From NCBI RefSeq assembly GCF_038396675.1, contig NC_088924.1, forward strand, positions 34,477,501 to 34,541,500: a DNA stretch of 64,000 nucleotides. The letters are read 5' to 3'. Each line of letters starts with the position of its first letter. Positions within the stretch are counted from its first letter, which is position 1. This document shows positions 33,496 to 52,989 of this stretch, piece after piece. Origin of the DNA: Hydra vulgaris. Its lineage: Eukaryota; Cnidaria; Hydrozoa; Anthoathecata; Hydridae. The notes beneath the pieces are model-generated. The model worked only from the letters and a program-made list of their open reading frames with translations. It was not told the DNA's origin and searched no databases. Position numbers and translations under genes: made by a program.

Positions 33496-33612
33496 TGTAT
33501 GTATGTATGTATGTATGTATGTATGTATGTATGTATGTAGGTACATATATATGTATGTATGTATGCATGTATGTATGTATGTATGTATGTATGTATGTAT
33601 GTATGTATGTAT
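33425..33612. repeat. (GTAT)n tetranucleotide microsatellite
   Basis: Near-continuous GTAT repeat with a few point changes, about 95 bp beyond the stop codon of the SLC34 gene. Open frames here (Met-Tyr-Val-Cys on plus, Ile-His-Thr on minus) are artefacts. Confidence 0.97.
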
Positions 33613-33706
33613 CAAATATATGAATAACCCTAAAATAACAACTACAGGTTTTGCAAATAATTTTTAAAAAATATAAAATAATCTTATGAAATCGAAGCTA
33701 TTATTT

Positions 33707-41913
<8,207 letters not shown>

Positions 41914-41919
41914 AGTTAT

Positions 41920-43360
41920 TGAAAATTAACGACAAATAAAATTATTTAAAAAAAAATATTTCGAAGAAAAACGTTTTTACTTTTCCTTCCACGTCACAAC
42001 AAAAAGCTGAAAATAAACTACCAAGATTTCTTCAGAAATTGAACATTATAAATTATGCACGTATACTAGTCGTAAATCGCTTCGTGGCAACATTTTAAAT
42101 TAAAATTTGAACTATTTTGCTTAAAAATCTACTAAGTATAATTTTTACAAACTTCCAGATTTTTAATACATTTTTTTTCCTGTTCGATTGCAAAATATTT
42201 TTCCAATTGCGCCATTCATATTAAATAGAATTCTGCGAAGGTGTAATCTTATATAATTATATCTCGAATTTAAAAACGTTATTTTTTAAAAAAAAAAAAA
42301 AGTTTTTTCAGGAGGTTTTTTTTGCAAGTTTAAAAAGTATTCGATAAAAAAAAAATTCTTTTGAGTTAATTTTTTAGTTTTATTAAGTTATCATAAATCT
42401 GTTTCGCTCGGACAATCTGTTTTCAGCTTTAAATACGATTGTTTCAACAAGTCTTTGTTATTGATGGATAAATTACTCGTTCAAATCAACTATTTATTCG
42501 CGTTAAACATTTGTTATGGAGACTGGGAATAATATTAATACGGAATTTTAAGAGCACTTTGTACGTGTTTCTCAGGTGTCTGAAAGCCTTTTTTAACGTT
42601 ACAAAATATACGGTAAATTTAAGAGGAATGAAACTTAGCATTTTTATTTAACTAAGCTACTAAAAAATGAAAAAGTTATTAAATTATCAAAATGCTTTCA
42701 TTAATTTTAATAAAATCTTTTAATCGAAAAATACGTAAGAACAACGTGACTTGTAGCGTTTTAGAAAAGAAAAAAAATTATCTTGGATGTCACGAGAATC
42801 TAAATAATACGGGGGACAATTGCAATTAATTATCTACAATATTATTGATGTACGTACAGTGCACTAATAAAAAAGGGCGTAGTAAAATATTTAATTCACT
42901 TTTCTTTCTGTTTTTCCTTTTTTCTAACATTAAAAAAAAAAAACATATTTGCTATTGACGTAATTTTTTGCACGACAGGAAACTAACATGTCTATGATAA
43001 GTTCACTTGCATCTTTTTAATTAATTTAGTTTTATTAAAGGAGTACAAAAAGCATACAGGAAAATGTTGTAAAAATAAAATTGGCGCACAAACCTTAAAT
43101 TGGTTTTCATTTAACTTTCTTCTCAATCCAACTGTTATTCATTATTATTTTAATAATTTATATGTTAGTTTGACAATTTTCTACAAAAAGTTGCATAAAA
43201 CTGCTTATGATGACGAGTTGAGTTACATTTTATACCTTTTAAAATATTTTAATAAGATCTAAGTATAAGCGCGTCAGAAATACTCTAAAAACGTTTAAGG
43301 AACTGTTAAAACAATACGTGAAACTCTTAGGGGGAGGAGGGAGTATCGGAAAGCGTCACA
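41920..43360. other. Upstream region of the SLC34 gene
   Basis: AT-rich DNA where the promoter and any 5' untranslated exon would be expected. I cannot recognise a convincing promoter element. No other gene is seen. Confidence 0.4.
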
Positions 43361-43366
43361 TAGAGG

Positions 43367-43587
43367 CAGTGACAGATCCAGAATTTTTTGGGTGCAGATG
43401 TTGAAACCAAAGCTAAAATAAAAAACAAACAAGAAAAAAAAAATAATAAAAAAGATAAAAAATGAAAAAAAAGCACCCTAAATTGACAAAAGGGCCTCTA
43501 AATTTGTAAAAAAAAAAAAAATTTTTAATTCTAGTGGAGGAAGGGGAGGGTGGTTACCACCAAACCCTCTCCCTGGATCCGTCACTG
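43367..43587. repeat. hAT-type MITE (CAGTGACGGATCC ends)
   Basis: The left end CAGTGACAGATCCAGAATTT matches the right end reverse-complemented, CAGTGACGGATCCAGGGAGA. It is 221 bp with A-rich interior and no coding. Flanking octamers (CATAGAGG and CATTTGGC) match at only some positions. Confidence 0.75.
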
Positions 43588-43599
43588 CATTTGGCATAG

Positions 43600-44270
43600 G
43601 TAGTTTGCCACTGTGTGACGTGACAACAAACGTTTTAAATTAAATTATTTATCACTGCGTAATTAAATTAGTTTAAATTGCTTACTTGGAGGTATTTATA
43701 TATAATACTGATTTCAAGAAAAATGATATGCAACAACTTCACAAACAGCGAACATTTTTTCCCGTTTAACAAAAACTTTTTGTTTTTGTTGAATGATAAT
43801 AGATTTTTTTAATTTTTGGTCATTTGAAATTACTTTTGCGGCAAAAGCACGCAGTAACGGATCAAGCATTTTTTGGTGTTTCAGCTAACTTCCAGACATG
43901 GAGCAAACTCCAAACATTTATATGTTTATACTTATGTTAAATAATGACGCTTTGCAAAAGATTGCGATGATTACAGCCTGAAAATAGCAGAAAAAATTCG
44001 GCATGTAACGTTGAGCTATTTGTTGTAAAACCGAATTGAAGAGGATGAGTTTATTTTATCTCTGGACAGATTATTAAAATAAGATATTCTATTAGTTTTG
44101 GAAAGATTGGAATGATGGTAATACCACGGTAATTATTTGGATAAGTTAATGATTTTTTATAAGATTTAGCAAGAGTAAGTGATTTAGATATCGATTTTGG
44201 GGCCTGACCGTGATTAAAAGTAAAGTTAAAGAATTTTCTTAGCCACTCTGTTATTGCTTAGGTGTTTAAC
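43600..44270. other. No gene recognised
   Basis: AT-rich non-coding DNA. Confidence 0.4.
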
Positions 44271-44274
44271 GACA

Positions 44275-44502
44275 TTAAAATTCTACAAATTTCCAAAGTA
44301 TATAGTATATAATCAAAAGAGAGATCAAGCGGATCTCACCAATCCTCACGGTCTTATTACAGAGCACTGCGGATGAGCATTTGTTTGGAAGTTCACGCCT
44401 CCTTTCTAACCGTTGTTGCAAAACTTGCCTAGAGGTGGGGTTTGAACCAAGGATCCTTTGTTTCTGAGGCAAGTGCGCTACCACTTCGCCACGGCAGCTC
44501 AA
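44275..44502 (-). repeat. tRNA-derived SINE with well-preserved head
   Basis: Reverse-complemented from 44502: GAGCTGCCGTGGCGAAGTGG, TAGCGCACTTGCCTCAGAAA, then GGTTCAAACCCC. The A box (TGGCGAAGTGGTAGCGC) and B box (GGTTCAAACCC) are at tRNA spacing, with a tRNA-unrelated body ending in AT-rich DNA. The 75-residue frame here is not a gene. It is the cleanest SINE in the window. Confidence 0.75.
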
Positions 44503-45046
44503 TTTTGACTAAAACCTGATTTTTCGCTACAACATGAAATTAAAACATGATTTATCTTTATTGGGAATGTTAATTATATGGTTGAGATAAAACGATGTAA
44601 TAAATCCTTCTCAGTGAAAGGCTGCTTGATACCGATGAACAATCACCAATCACTAGCAGCGCCGGAGATAATTCAGCTCTATTTCGTAAGAAAAAGAAAT
44701 GTAAATGAAAACGATGAAACTAATCATTACGAAAAAAATGCACACATATAAAGGTGTGAAATAGAATAATTCCAATTGCAAATGATATTAGTTTTTACAG
44801 GAAACCATTTGCTTAAATTGGACAGCAAACCCTTACAAGTGTTGGTCAACAAACGCAAAACATTATCCTAACAGAACATACTAAAATTTTCTTTTTATTT
44901 GCAGGTGGCAGTGTAAATACTGAATGGCGATTTTAGGAAGTATGAAATCTCTTCTTATAACTAATACCTACTTTTTGTTTGTTCTCTTTTTTATCTAATT
45001 GATAGCATAATTAGCATTTTTTATGCTCTAGCCGGGGCTCTTTAAT

Positions 45047-45113
45047 AAGTCTTTACCATCATATTTACAATGTCATCTATACGATCACATTGTAAATATG
45101 ATTGTAAAGACTT
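45047..45113. repeat. 27-bp-arm hairpin, one mismatch
   Basis: AAGTCTTTACCATCATATTT (start of left arm, 45047) pairs with the right arm ending at 45113 (...AATATGATTGTAAAGACTT). The loop is CATCTATACGATC. Confidence 0.85.
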
Positions 45114-45459
45114 TGATTTGGAATAAATTGTACAGTTGTCGGAGCGGCCGTTCTCATATTTATTTGCTCCGTTAACATTAAAATGATATGATGTTAAAAA
45201 TAGAAAGCGAAAATAAATTACTTTATTATTTTTATGACAATTTATTTCTCGAAAATAAATTATTCTTATATTTCGAATAAATCGACTTTTGGTCGATTTT
45301 AAAAATGTATTAGCCGACTTTAGAAAATATATTAGTCAATTTAGTCGATAGTCGAATTTTTTAATAATCGTAACAACGCTATTTAAAACACATTAAAGAC
45401 ACAACTTTTTTTTCTTTTAGCAAAAAAGATTTTACATTCGAACTTTTATTTTCTCCAAA

Positions 45460-46115
45460 ATTAATTGACCGGGCGAGGGTCCTAATAAGCTGCGGATGGT
45501 CTGAAATAAAATTCAATAAAAACTTAATAAAGAAAAAAAAATTATAAACATGAACCCGTTTTTTTAAATAGAAGTTTAAAATTTTACAATAAGAATTTAC
45601 AAAATATTGAATATTAATCGTTAACTCAAAACAAAGATTTGTTTGATTTTTATTTTCTACCACTTACAAATTTTTTTTGAAATAAACGAATATATATAAA
45701 TACTGTCGGTGTGGAATCGACTTACCATGACCCGTATTACACGAATCATGGTAACTTCATTACTCCACATATTTTTAACTCTAATTCAAAATGTTTTTTA
45801 ATCTTTTTAAACAGATTGTAATTAATTAACACATTTCAAGCGGGTATTCTAAATATTTTTTAGAATACCCGCCTTGGGTACTAATATCCGAATCGCTGAT
45901 AAATAGCGGCTCGAGCAACGAGCACCGAAGCGTTTTAAATTTATTTAAAAGGAATAATGTTATAAATTATTTTTTTATGCAAAGGTAGATAATAGTTTTT
46001 CTACCTCTTACTAAGAAGATTAAAGTAAGGAATAAGTATAGAAATGGTCGGTGTATGATAGACTTACTAAGATCCGTATTTTACGGGTCCGAGCAGCAAC
46101 TATATATAATTATTA
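45460..46115 (-). repeat. Composite interspersed repeat, third copy, inverted and partial
   Basis: The reverse complement of this stretch matches 30355-31020: CTGCTCGGACCCGTAAAATA at the start, the CGGGTATTCTAAA hairpin at 45841-45872, the AACACATTTC flank, and the end CCGGACCATCCGC-like / GACCCTCGCCC. The tRNA-like part is missing. Confidence 0.75.
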
Positions 46116-46260
46116 TTAAAATGCCATAAGATAAAATAAATAAAGTGATTAAAGTTTCTAGCAATTTCTGCGGCCAGCTTGACGCAAACAAATTACATTC
46201 CTCCTTAATCCTTCAGGATAACATCCTTGGTCCTTCAGGATAACGTTTAGGAGGTGTTCA

Positions 46261-47450
46261 TCATTCTTGATTGCTTCGAGGTAGGAGCGCAACGATATTT
46301 TGAATCTTACTCTCGGCCGCTGAGCGATCAGCACTCTCTGTATTTGTCACCACATTTTGACTATCATCAAAGTGTTCAACATCTTTTGCCAAATCATAAT
46401 CACTAACTTCTTTTTTCGTTCTTTTACTTATTTGACCATGCTGTATTACACTTCTTGGTCTGTCGCGCTTCACACGGCGCAGTATTCTGTTCATCCTGCT
46501 CCAATACACCTTGAGTAATGGTACTCAGACGCCACTTGTTAACCTTGGGTGGTTTTAGCCAAACGCGTTTTCTATAATGTGAATTTCAAAAAAGCGTAAG
46601 CTGTTTAATCTAAGGTAATGATACCCTCTGTAATGAGTTATATCCGTGCCTCGTATTTTCTAATTTCATCTAACTTCTAATTTTTGGTGTGTCCACGCAA
46701 CACGTACTGATCTATTGATTGACAGGAATCACTTTCTTAAACGATCTTATATAAAAAAAACTTCATCTGTTGCAGACGGAAACTGCAACTCCAAACAAAC
46801 CATACATTTTGTCACTCATATCTATTCGTTTATTTCCAGAATTGATAGTTTATTTGTCACGGCAACTCCAACACTATTTACAAAGCTATCAAGTTTCAAC
46901 ATTTTTCATGCACCAACTAGGTACTCTTGTTAATAAATCGACTAGATTGTCTTTTGATGATATCAGGTTCAAGTCAACCTCTTAGTTGTAATTGTCAACT
47001 AACTCTGGAAACACCTTTAATTTTTGCTGTAATAATAATTGACTTGACAGTTTTGTCTGAAGTTCAAAGTCAAAAGCATCAGAAGTTTAGTAAAAGACCA
47101 ATATCGAGTCTGTGAGCAATCAAGTTTTTTGAGTTTCCATGCAAAAGCCATATTGATTTCAAGCAAGACGGCGCCCAATTTAGTCATGTTTATACAATTT
47201 TCAGATTGGTCTTAACGCAACCATGCTGTCACTTCAACAATGGCTCTACCATTTTGGACAAAAGCTCCTAACGCTTAGGAACTAGCATCCATTCAAATTT
47301 TAATTTCGTTGCTTCGTACTTCACATTCTTAGCAAACAAGTACACTTTTCTCTAACTTTTTAGCACTTCCTCCAGCACACACTACACTATTTCATTATGA
47401 TTTTCACTACCCTATCCACTCGTTAAAGAAATTGCCTTTTGCCTGACGAG
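46261..47450 (-). pseudogene. Decayed retrotransposon pol fragment (RNase H-like) and downstream frame
   Basis: On the minus strand, 47300-47210 reads MDASS, a stop, ALGAFVQNGRAIVEVTAWLR, then INMTKLGAVLLEINMAFAWK. This resembles the RNase H of LTR retrotransposons that use an 'I-N-M-x-E-L' motif. Downstream frames are broken. The last open frame (46509-46261) is Arg/Lys- and Asp-rich (RRVKRDRPRSVIQHGQISKR) and may be the C-terminus of the same pol. No LTRs or integrase core were found. The class (gypsy-like or other) is uncertain. Confidence 0.4.
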
Positions 47451-47999
47451 GCTTCAAACGACACGCAACCAACTGCAAACCAGCAAATGGCTCACAAATT
47501 GTCCATAATACACTGTTGAAAAACACTGTTGTTCTTGATAGCTTCCGCGGGATTTCGCCAATTTGATTTCTCCAACTACATCATTTTTTCTTCAACCTTT
47601 TTTTTTAGGCCGTTCTTCAAAAAGTGCTTTTTGATATAATTCATAGTCACTACATTTTCATTAATAAAAACACTATCCATGTATTTTGATTTCTTTTTCC
47701 CCACATTTTTATCTTGTTTGACAACGACATTTAATACTGACTTCATAATCATCAGTTAAACATTAGCTTAGAGTTCGAATCTAAGCCGCCTCACACAGTA
47801 CTGTTTGTTATGAAAGATTGCTATTTGATACAATCACTTAATCTCATCCGCTACCAGCTGGAAATATACTTTGCGCAGGTTGATGATTGCTGGTCTGTCA
47901 TCTACTATCTCCACTGCCTCAATTTCTCATCAGTGACAGCTCAAAAAGCAGTCACTTTTTTCGAAGTCAATTAAATCAAGTTTAGATAAAAAATTAAGT

Positions 48000-48592
48000 C
48001 ATGGAAATGATTTTTTTTACGATTCTACCACCAACTATAAATTTTGATGTATCAAATAATAATGAACAAAGTAAATAGATCATCGCATAAAAATTTTTGA
48101 TGACCATTTTTTGATCATAAATTGTCCAGAATTTTTTTTCAGTTTCCATAAGTTGCGTTTTCACTTACTGGCAGAGTTGCCTAGCTTTTATGGATTCAAA
48201 TCTTTTCTAATAAATAAAGAGATATTAGTTCATTGTAGTAACTATCGTAATAAAAATCACTTAATCCAACTTTATAACTCTTTTATCCACAGTTACATAA
48301 ATTATGCTAACACTGCTTGGGGGAGTACTGTCGAAAGTAAGTTACAACTTTTTTATCGTCACTAAAAACATTCGATCGGCATAATTAACTATGCTGATCG
48401 TTTTACACATACAAAACCCATTTTTACTGAAATGAGATTATTAAATTGTATTTAAAGTTTTATGTTATGTATATTTATGAAGAAATAATTTAAGAGAGAA
48501 ATCCCCTACCACTTTTAATAATATTTTCAAACTCAAACCTAACAACAAATATGAAATGAGAAACATTCATTTTTTAAACGAGCCGTTTTGTC
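48000..48592 (+). pseudogene. LINE C-terminal fragment interrupted by a hAT
   Basis: The plus strand reads HLIQLYNSFIHSYINYANTA, WGSTVESKLQLFYRH, a stop, then NYADRFTHTKPIFTEMRLL, and NNKYEMRNIHFL just before the hAT. This is the LINE thumb and tail. The rest of the tail resumes after the hAT at 51836. Confidence 0.7.
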
Positions 48593-51500
48593 CAGTGGTG
48601 GATCTAGGAATTTTGCCGCCCGAGGAAAAATAGTGAAATTGGCGTTCTTCCCCTCCCCTCCCTACTTCCCTTATCCCTTCGCAAACAAAAAAATTAATAT
48701 TCCTTTAAAGTGAATAAGTGACAAGTAAATAAATAAAAATACATTACACATTTATTATTACAATATATTTAGTAGCATACAGTCAATAGAGCACAGGTAT
48801 TTCAGCTAAAATTGTATTTTTCTTGATTTTATAATTGCCAAATCCTGAAGGATATTACAGAAATCAATTTCAGAAGCAAATTTATGCTCAATAGACAAAA
48901 GTGCAAGGTTTGACAATCTTTCCTATGACATTGTAGAACGCAAATACGATTTAATTAGTTTTAACTTAATGAAAGATCGATCACATGATGCAACTGAGAT
49001 TGGTAAAGTTATAAATATCTGTAAAGCAGTAGCTAAAGTCTTATATGATTCTAGTCCCAAAGATGAAGTGTAGGTAAGAAGTCCTATTGGAGAGAAGTCC
49101 ATTTTTTCTTGCAGTTTAGCTCTTCTAAGAGAGACAATAATATCTTTAAAGTCATCAAAAAGTTCTTGCCATTAAGATCGTTAGAGTACCAAGAGGCGAA
49201 ATCAAAACATTTCTTTTGAAGGCTTTCCATTTTTACTATATTAATATTCCCAATTTAGTATGTTAATGACAGATTCTATGGTGCACAGAAAACCAAATCG
49301 TTCATTTAAAACTCTTAACTGTTAAAATCGGCTAGAAATTTCAATATCAAGTTTGTCCAACATATCTTTCATATATCGATCCATTTCTTGCTGAGTATTT
49401 CAACCAGCATCTGAAGCAGTTTCTACTGACATAACACGCCTTTTTTGAATTCTACGTTCCACGGTAATACACTATTTTTTACACATTTCCTCAGCTTTTG
49501 TAATGGATAAATTGCCTAGTCCATTTCTCCAAATTTCAATTTTATCAGTCAAAGCTCCCAATTGAATTAAAGCTTAGTTGAAAGTAATTACTTTACTTTG
49601 TAAGCACTTTTGAATTCGGTTAATTGAAGGAAGTATTTCAGACCAGAAGTACAAAAGAGCCACAAACTCAAATCTTCGAATGGCAGAAAGAATAAGTTCA
49701 GCATCACCTCGTGAGTCAAACGTTTCTCCAGAAGCATCACGTAACATTTCCAAAGCTGCCAACACCTCCTCAAGTTGAGTTGATATGGCGGTAACTGCAG
49801 CTGCTTTTGAACTCCATCTTGTATCTGAATGGCTTTTTACTGTTATTTCACATATTCCTTCAAAAATTCCCATCTATGAATTGATGATGAGAAAAAAACA
49901 GATAATTTTCCCAATGTGCCAAAAAAAGTAACAGCTTGACTATTTACATGTGTAGCATGGACTCCAACCAAACTTAAAGAGTGGTTATTGCAAGGGACAA
50001 ACATTGCTAATGAATTCAAGTCTAATATTCGTTTTTGAACTCCAGAATTATCTCCTGCCATAGTTGCTTGATTATCATAGGATTGGCCCCTTCAGTCTAG
50101 AAAATTCAATCCATCTAAATTAAGCTTTTTTGCTATTTCCGTTGTAATCGCTTCAGCCGATTTACCATGAATTTGAAAGAAGTCTAAAAAAGCTTCTTTC
50201 ACTGCGACTATGCCTCTTTCAATATCAACATATCTAATAATTTGAGACATTTGTTCAACATGTGATGAATCAGGAGTGGTATCAAAAATGATGCTGTAAT
50301 ACTTCGCATTTTTTACATTAAGTATTATTGATTTACGTACTTTTGATCCTAGCAGGTTAATTAGTTCATTTTGAGTTCCATGAGAGAAATATGATAAAAA
50401 ACCAGATTTTGAGCTGACTGATTCTAAATGTTCTTTCATGAATGGGTCAAATTTGGATAGAAACTTCATAAGAGCAAGGAAATTTCCAGAGTTTTCACCT
50501 GATTGTAGAGACTCATTACGACCTCTTAATGCTAAATTTTGCTGGGCAAGCATTTGAATTGCTGCAGTAACACGCTCTAGAACTTGCTTTCATTTTTGAG
50601 CAGCTCTAATGACTTGAATCTGAAGCTGATCATCAATTAGTCCACCATTTTTGAAGCCTCTTTCCAATTCTTTCCACTTTAAAAATGCCGAACGATGAGC
50701 GGAGCTTCCTTCATGACTTGGAATTCGTGGATTAACCTTTTTCGAGTGTGAAAATCCTTTTTCAAGATCAAAGCTGCTTCTTGTAGATGAATTAGATTCT
50801 CGATTAAATAGGCAGCAGCAAAACAAGACATTTTTTGTAGGAGAATAACATAACCATGTTCATAAGACTTTTTGTCCATAGTGAAGTGTACGTGAAAACC
50901 ATTTCTTAGACAATGTTCTCTTTTTTTCTTCATCAGTTGGGTAAGAGAAGTTTTGATTTTGCAATTTCTCTGTTCCATTTTCTACCATTGGATCTCGAAA
51001 AGATGAGAAAATTGTAATTGGCCATAATCCAATACCATGATGAGACTTGTTTTTTCTTAATTCTTTGACTTAATCGTAATTATCTTTTTCTATGTCTGCA
51101 TGAAACTCTTGCAAAATTCCATTATGACACACTTCTATTTCTTGTTTTACTTCTAAAATAATTTCTGTAGAAACTGTGTTACTTTAAGCTGAGATGCCAG
51201 TCAATACAGCAGAGGTTGATGCAGTACTTGTAGAAGAAACTGCGCTTGAAGGAGTAACATTGGTATTTGTTGAAGCAACTACAAAATAAACAAACTATAT
51301 ATTTTTTAATAGTATTAACAAGTTTATTTTTACATTAGTCATTTTTACCTTCTGACAAATGTTGTTTTTTTTACAAATGTTTCCATGAAAGATTTGGATG
51401 AAGCATCTTTTTTTGCTCTTTTTGCAGCACTTTTTCTGCTTTGAGATCCACTTGCCTTCTGTCTTTTCATTTTTAGAAATGATTTTTTCTCACTTCTTAA

Positions 51501-51827
51501 TCTTCTTTTGCAGTTTTGTTTTTCTATTCTTCAATTTGCGCGATTTTGTTTGTTTTGATCGTAGTAAACTTAATAAGCGAACCTCAAACCAGTTGAGATC
51601 TCAGAACTGCCATACTATCAAACATGCTCTTCATATATAAGTGAAAAAAATAATAGATTTTAAAAATAATTTTAATTAAAAAAATTATTTAAAAAATAAA
51701 ATTATCAGTGAAAATAAAATAAAAATACTTCAAAATTGTATTTTTCTTTCAATGGTCAATTTGGCGCCCCTGCCAATTTGGTGCCCGGGGCGGCTGCCCC
51801 CTTCGCCCCACCCACGATCCGCCTATG
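48593..51827 (-). mobile_element. hAT transposon, 3,235 bp, with exact 8-bp target duplication
   Basis: The left end is CAGTGGTGGATCTAGG; the right end reverse-complemented is CATAGGCGGATCGTGG. Both are followed inward by GC-rich terminal sequence (GCCGCCCGAGG and GCCGCCCCGGGCACC). GTTTTGTC occurs immediately before (48585-48592) and immediately after (51828-51835), the 8-bp duplication expected of hAT. The flanks are two halves of one LINE. The transposase is on the minus strand and is mutated. Confidence 0.95.
48809..51270 (-). pseudogene. hAT transposase (TTF zinc finger / DUF4371 type), mutated
   Basis: In order on the minus strand: the zf-TTF region around 50930-50600 (CYSPTKNVLFCCCLF..., KKVNPRIPSHEGSSAHRSAF, LKWKELE); DUF4371 block 50553-50092 (ESVSSKSGFLSYFSHGTQNE, YYSIIFDTTPDSSHVEQMS); after a stop, SYDNQATMAGDNSGVQKRIL with FVPCNNHSLSLVGVHATHVN; SHSDTRWSSKAAAV (49850-49780); and the dimerisation block near 49010-48810 (FIKLKLIKSYLRSTMS, stop, ERLSNLALLSIEH). 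At least three stops or frameshifts disable it, but most residues are intact, so it died fairly recently. The intact family cuts and pastes DNA and makes 8-bp duplications. Confidence 0.85.
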
Positions 51828-51835
51828 GTTTTGTC

Positions 51836-51995
51836 ACACAAAATTTAATCAATTTTGCATTGTTTAACGTGAACTCCACCTATGGAATAATATTGTTCTG
51901 CGGAATTTCGATCTACCAACTTCCTTTCAAGCTTAATCTAAAAAAATGTATTTATTCACTTGATAATATATTCAAATACTTCTAATACTTTGAAA
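51836..51995 (+). pseudogene. LINE tail, continuation after the hAT
   Basis: The plus strand reads TKFNQFCIV, a stop, then REPHLWNNIVLRNFDLPTSF, the LINE C-terminal S-x-R-G-x-x-L-W-N motif in degraded form. With the hAT and one octamer removed, it continues the frame ending in NIHFL upstream. Confidence 0.6.
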
Positions 51996-51999
51996 ATTG

Positions 52000-52985
52000 T
52001 GATTCAACTTGGATTTTATTAGTTTTTTATTTTAGTTTTTACTTTATTTTTTATTATGTTATACTTGTCTTTATTTTGCTTGTTTGTATTTTATAAGGTT
52101 TTAACGACGAGATCTTGTAATCTTCGTTCAGATCCTAGTTTATGTTTAATTGTTAGCAGTTTATGTTTGTGCGCATCTTTTCATTTGTAAGGGTATATAT
52201 GCTTATATTAATATATGTGAGTGTTTTTCTTATTTTGAAAAGTAATTTTTTCATAAAAAAAGTTTAAGTTATAGCAGAAGAAAATGAAGGAAAACTTTGT
52301 TGTATAAACTTTGTTAGCAACTTTGAAGCAAACACGCACGCAAAAATCATTCAAAAAGGAAAAGAAAATATATATGTAAAAAATAAAAAAAGAACTTCGA
52401 ACTTTTTTTTTTTAAAAAGTACACTTCATAAACCTAAATAAAAAAAAAAAAAAAAGTTAATTGTATTTATTTTTCGTCCTCGTTTGATACCTAGTCATTT
52501 AATATATTACATCTATTTTTAATATTATGTTTTTATAAACTTATTTATTATTGATTTATTTTTATTTATTATTGTTTTAGTATCTTTATTAACAATATTA
52601 TTATTGGTAACAGTTAACAGTAGTTTTATTATTATTAGTATATATTATTAATATAGTATAGATATTTTTATAGTATTACTAGTTTTTTTATATTCGATAT
52701 TTTTTGTTGTCATAGTTACTTTTAATATTAGTTCGTGGTTTGTCAAATTTTAATTTATTTTGATTGTGTGGTTTTATAACCGTTAGCTTTTAGTTACCTT
52801 TTGTGTTAATCATTTTTTCTATTATTTTTCTTATTTCTTTATATTGTTATGAAAATTATTTTCGATTATTCACGCCAACGGTTACCCAAGTTTTAAATTA
52901 TTAATTTTACTCTGCATTTTTTTCTGCAATCTCTTTTTTACACTTTAGTCGCTTTAACTAGTTAATACTGCATGTACATACTTTT
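52000..52985. other. No gene recognised
   Basis: T-rich, with A runs at 52430-52455 and many TTATT motifs (52540-52700). It may be a LINE 3' region plus unrelated spacer. Confidence 0.4.
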
Positions 52986-52989
52986 TTCT

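Noticed and set aside
33421-33667. Met-Tyr-Val-Cys and Ile-His-Thr repeat proteins
   Set aside because: Tetranucleotide microsatellite.
44275-44502. Functional tRNA gene and a 75-residue protein on the minus strand
   Set aside because: A and B boxes are present but the acceptor stem does not pair and a non-tRNA body follows, so it is a SINE.
45379-45663. 94-residue minus-strand frame
   Set aside because: It falls in the third copy of the composite repeat, and the other copies have no matching open frame.
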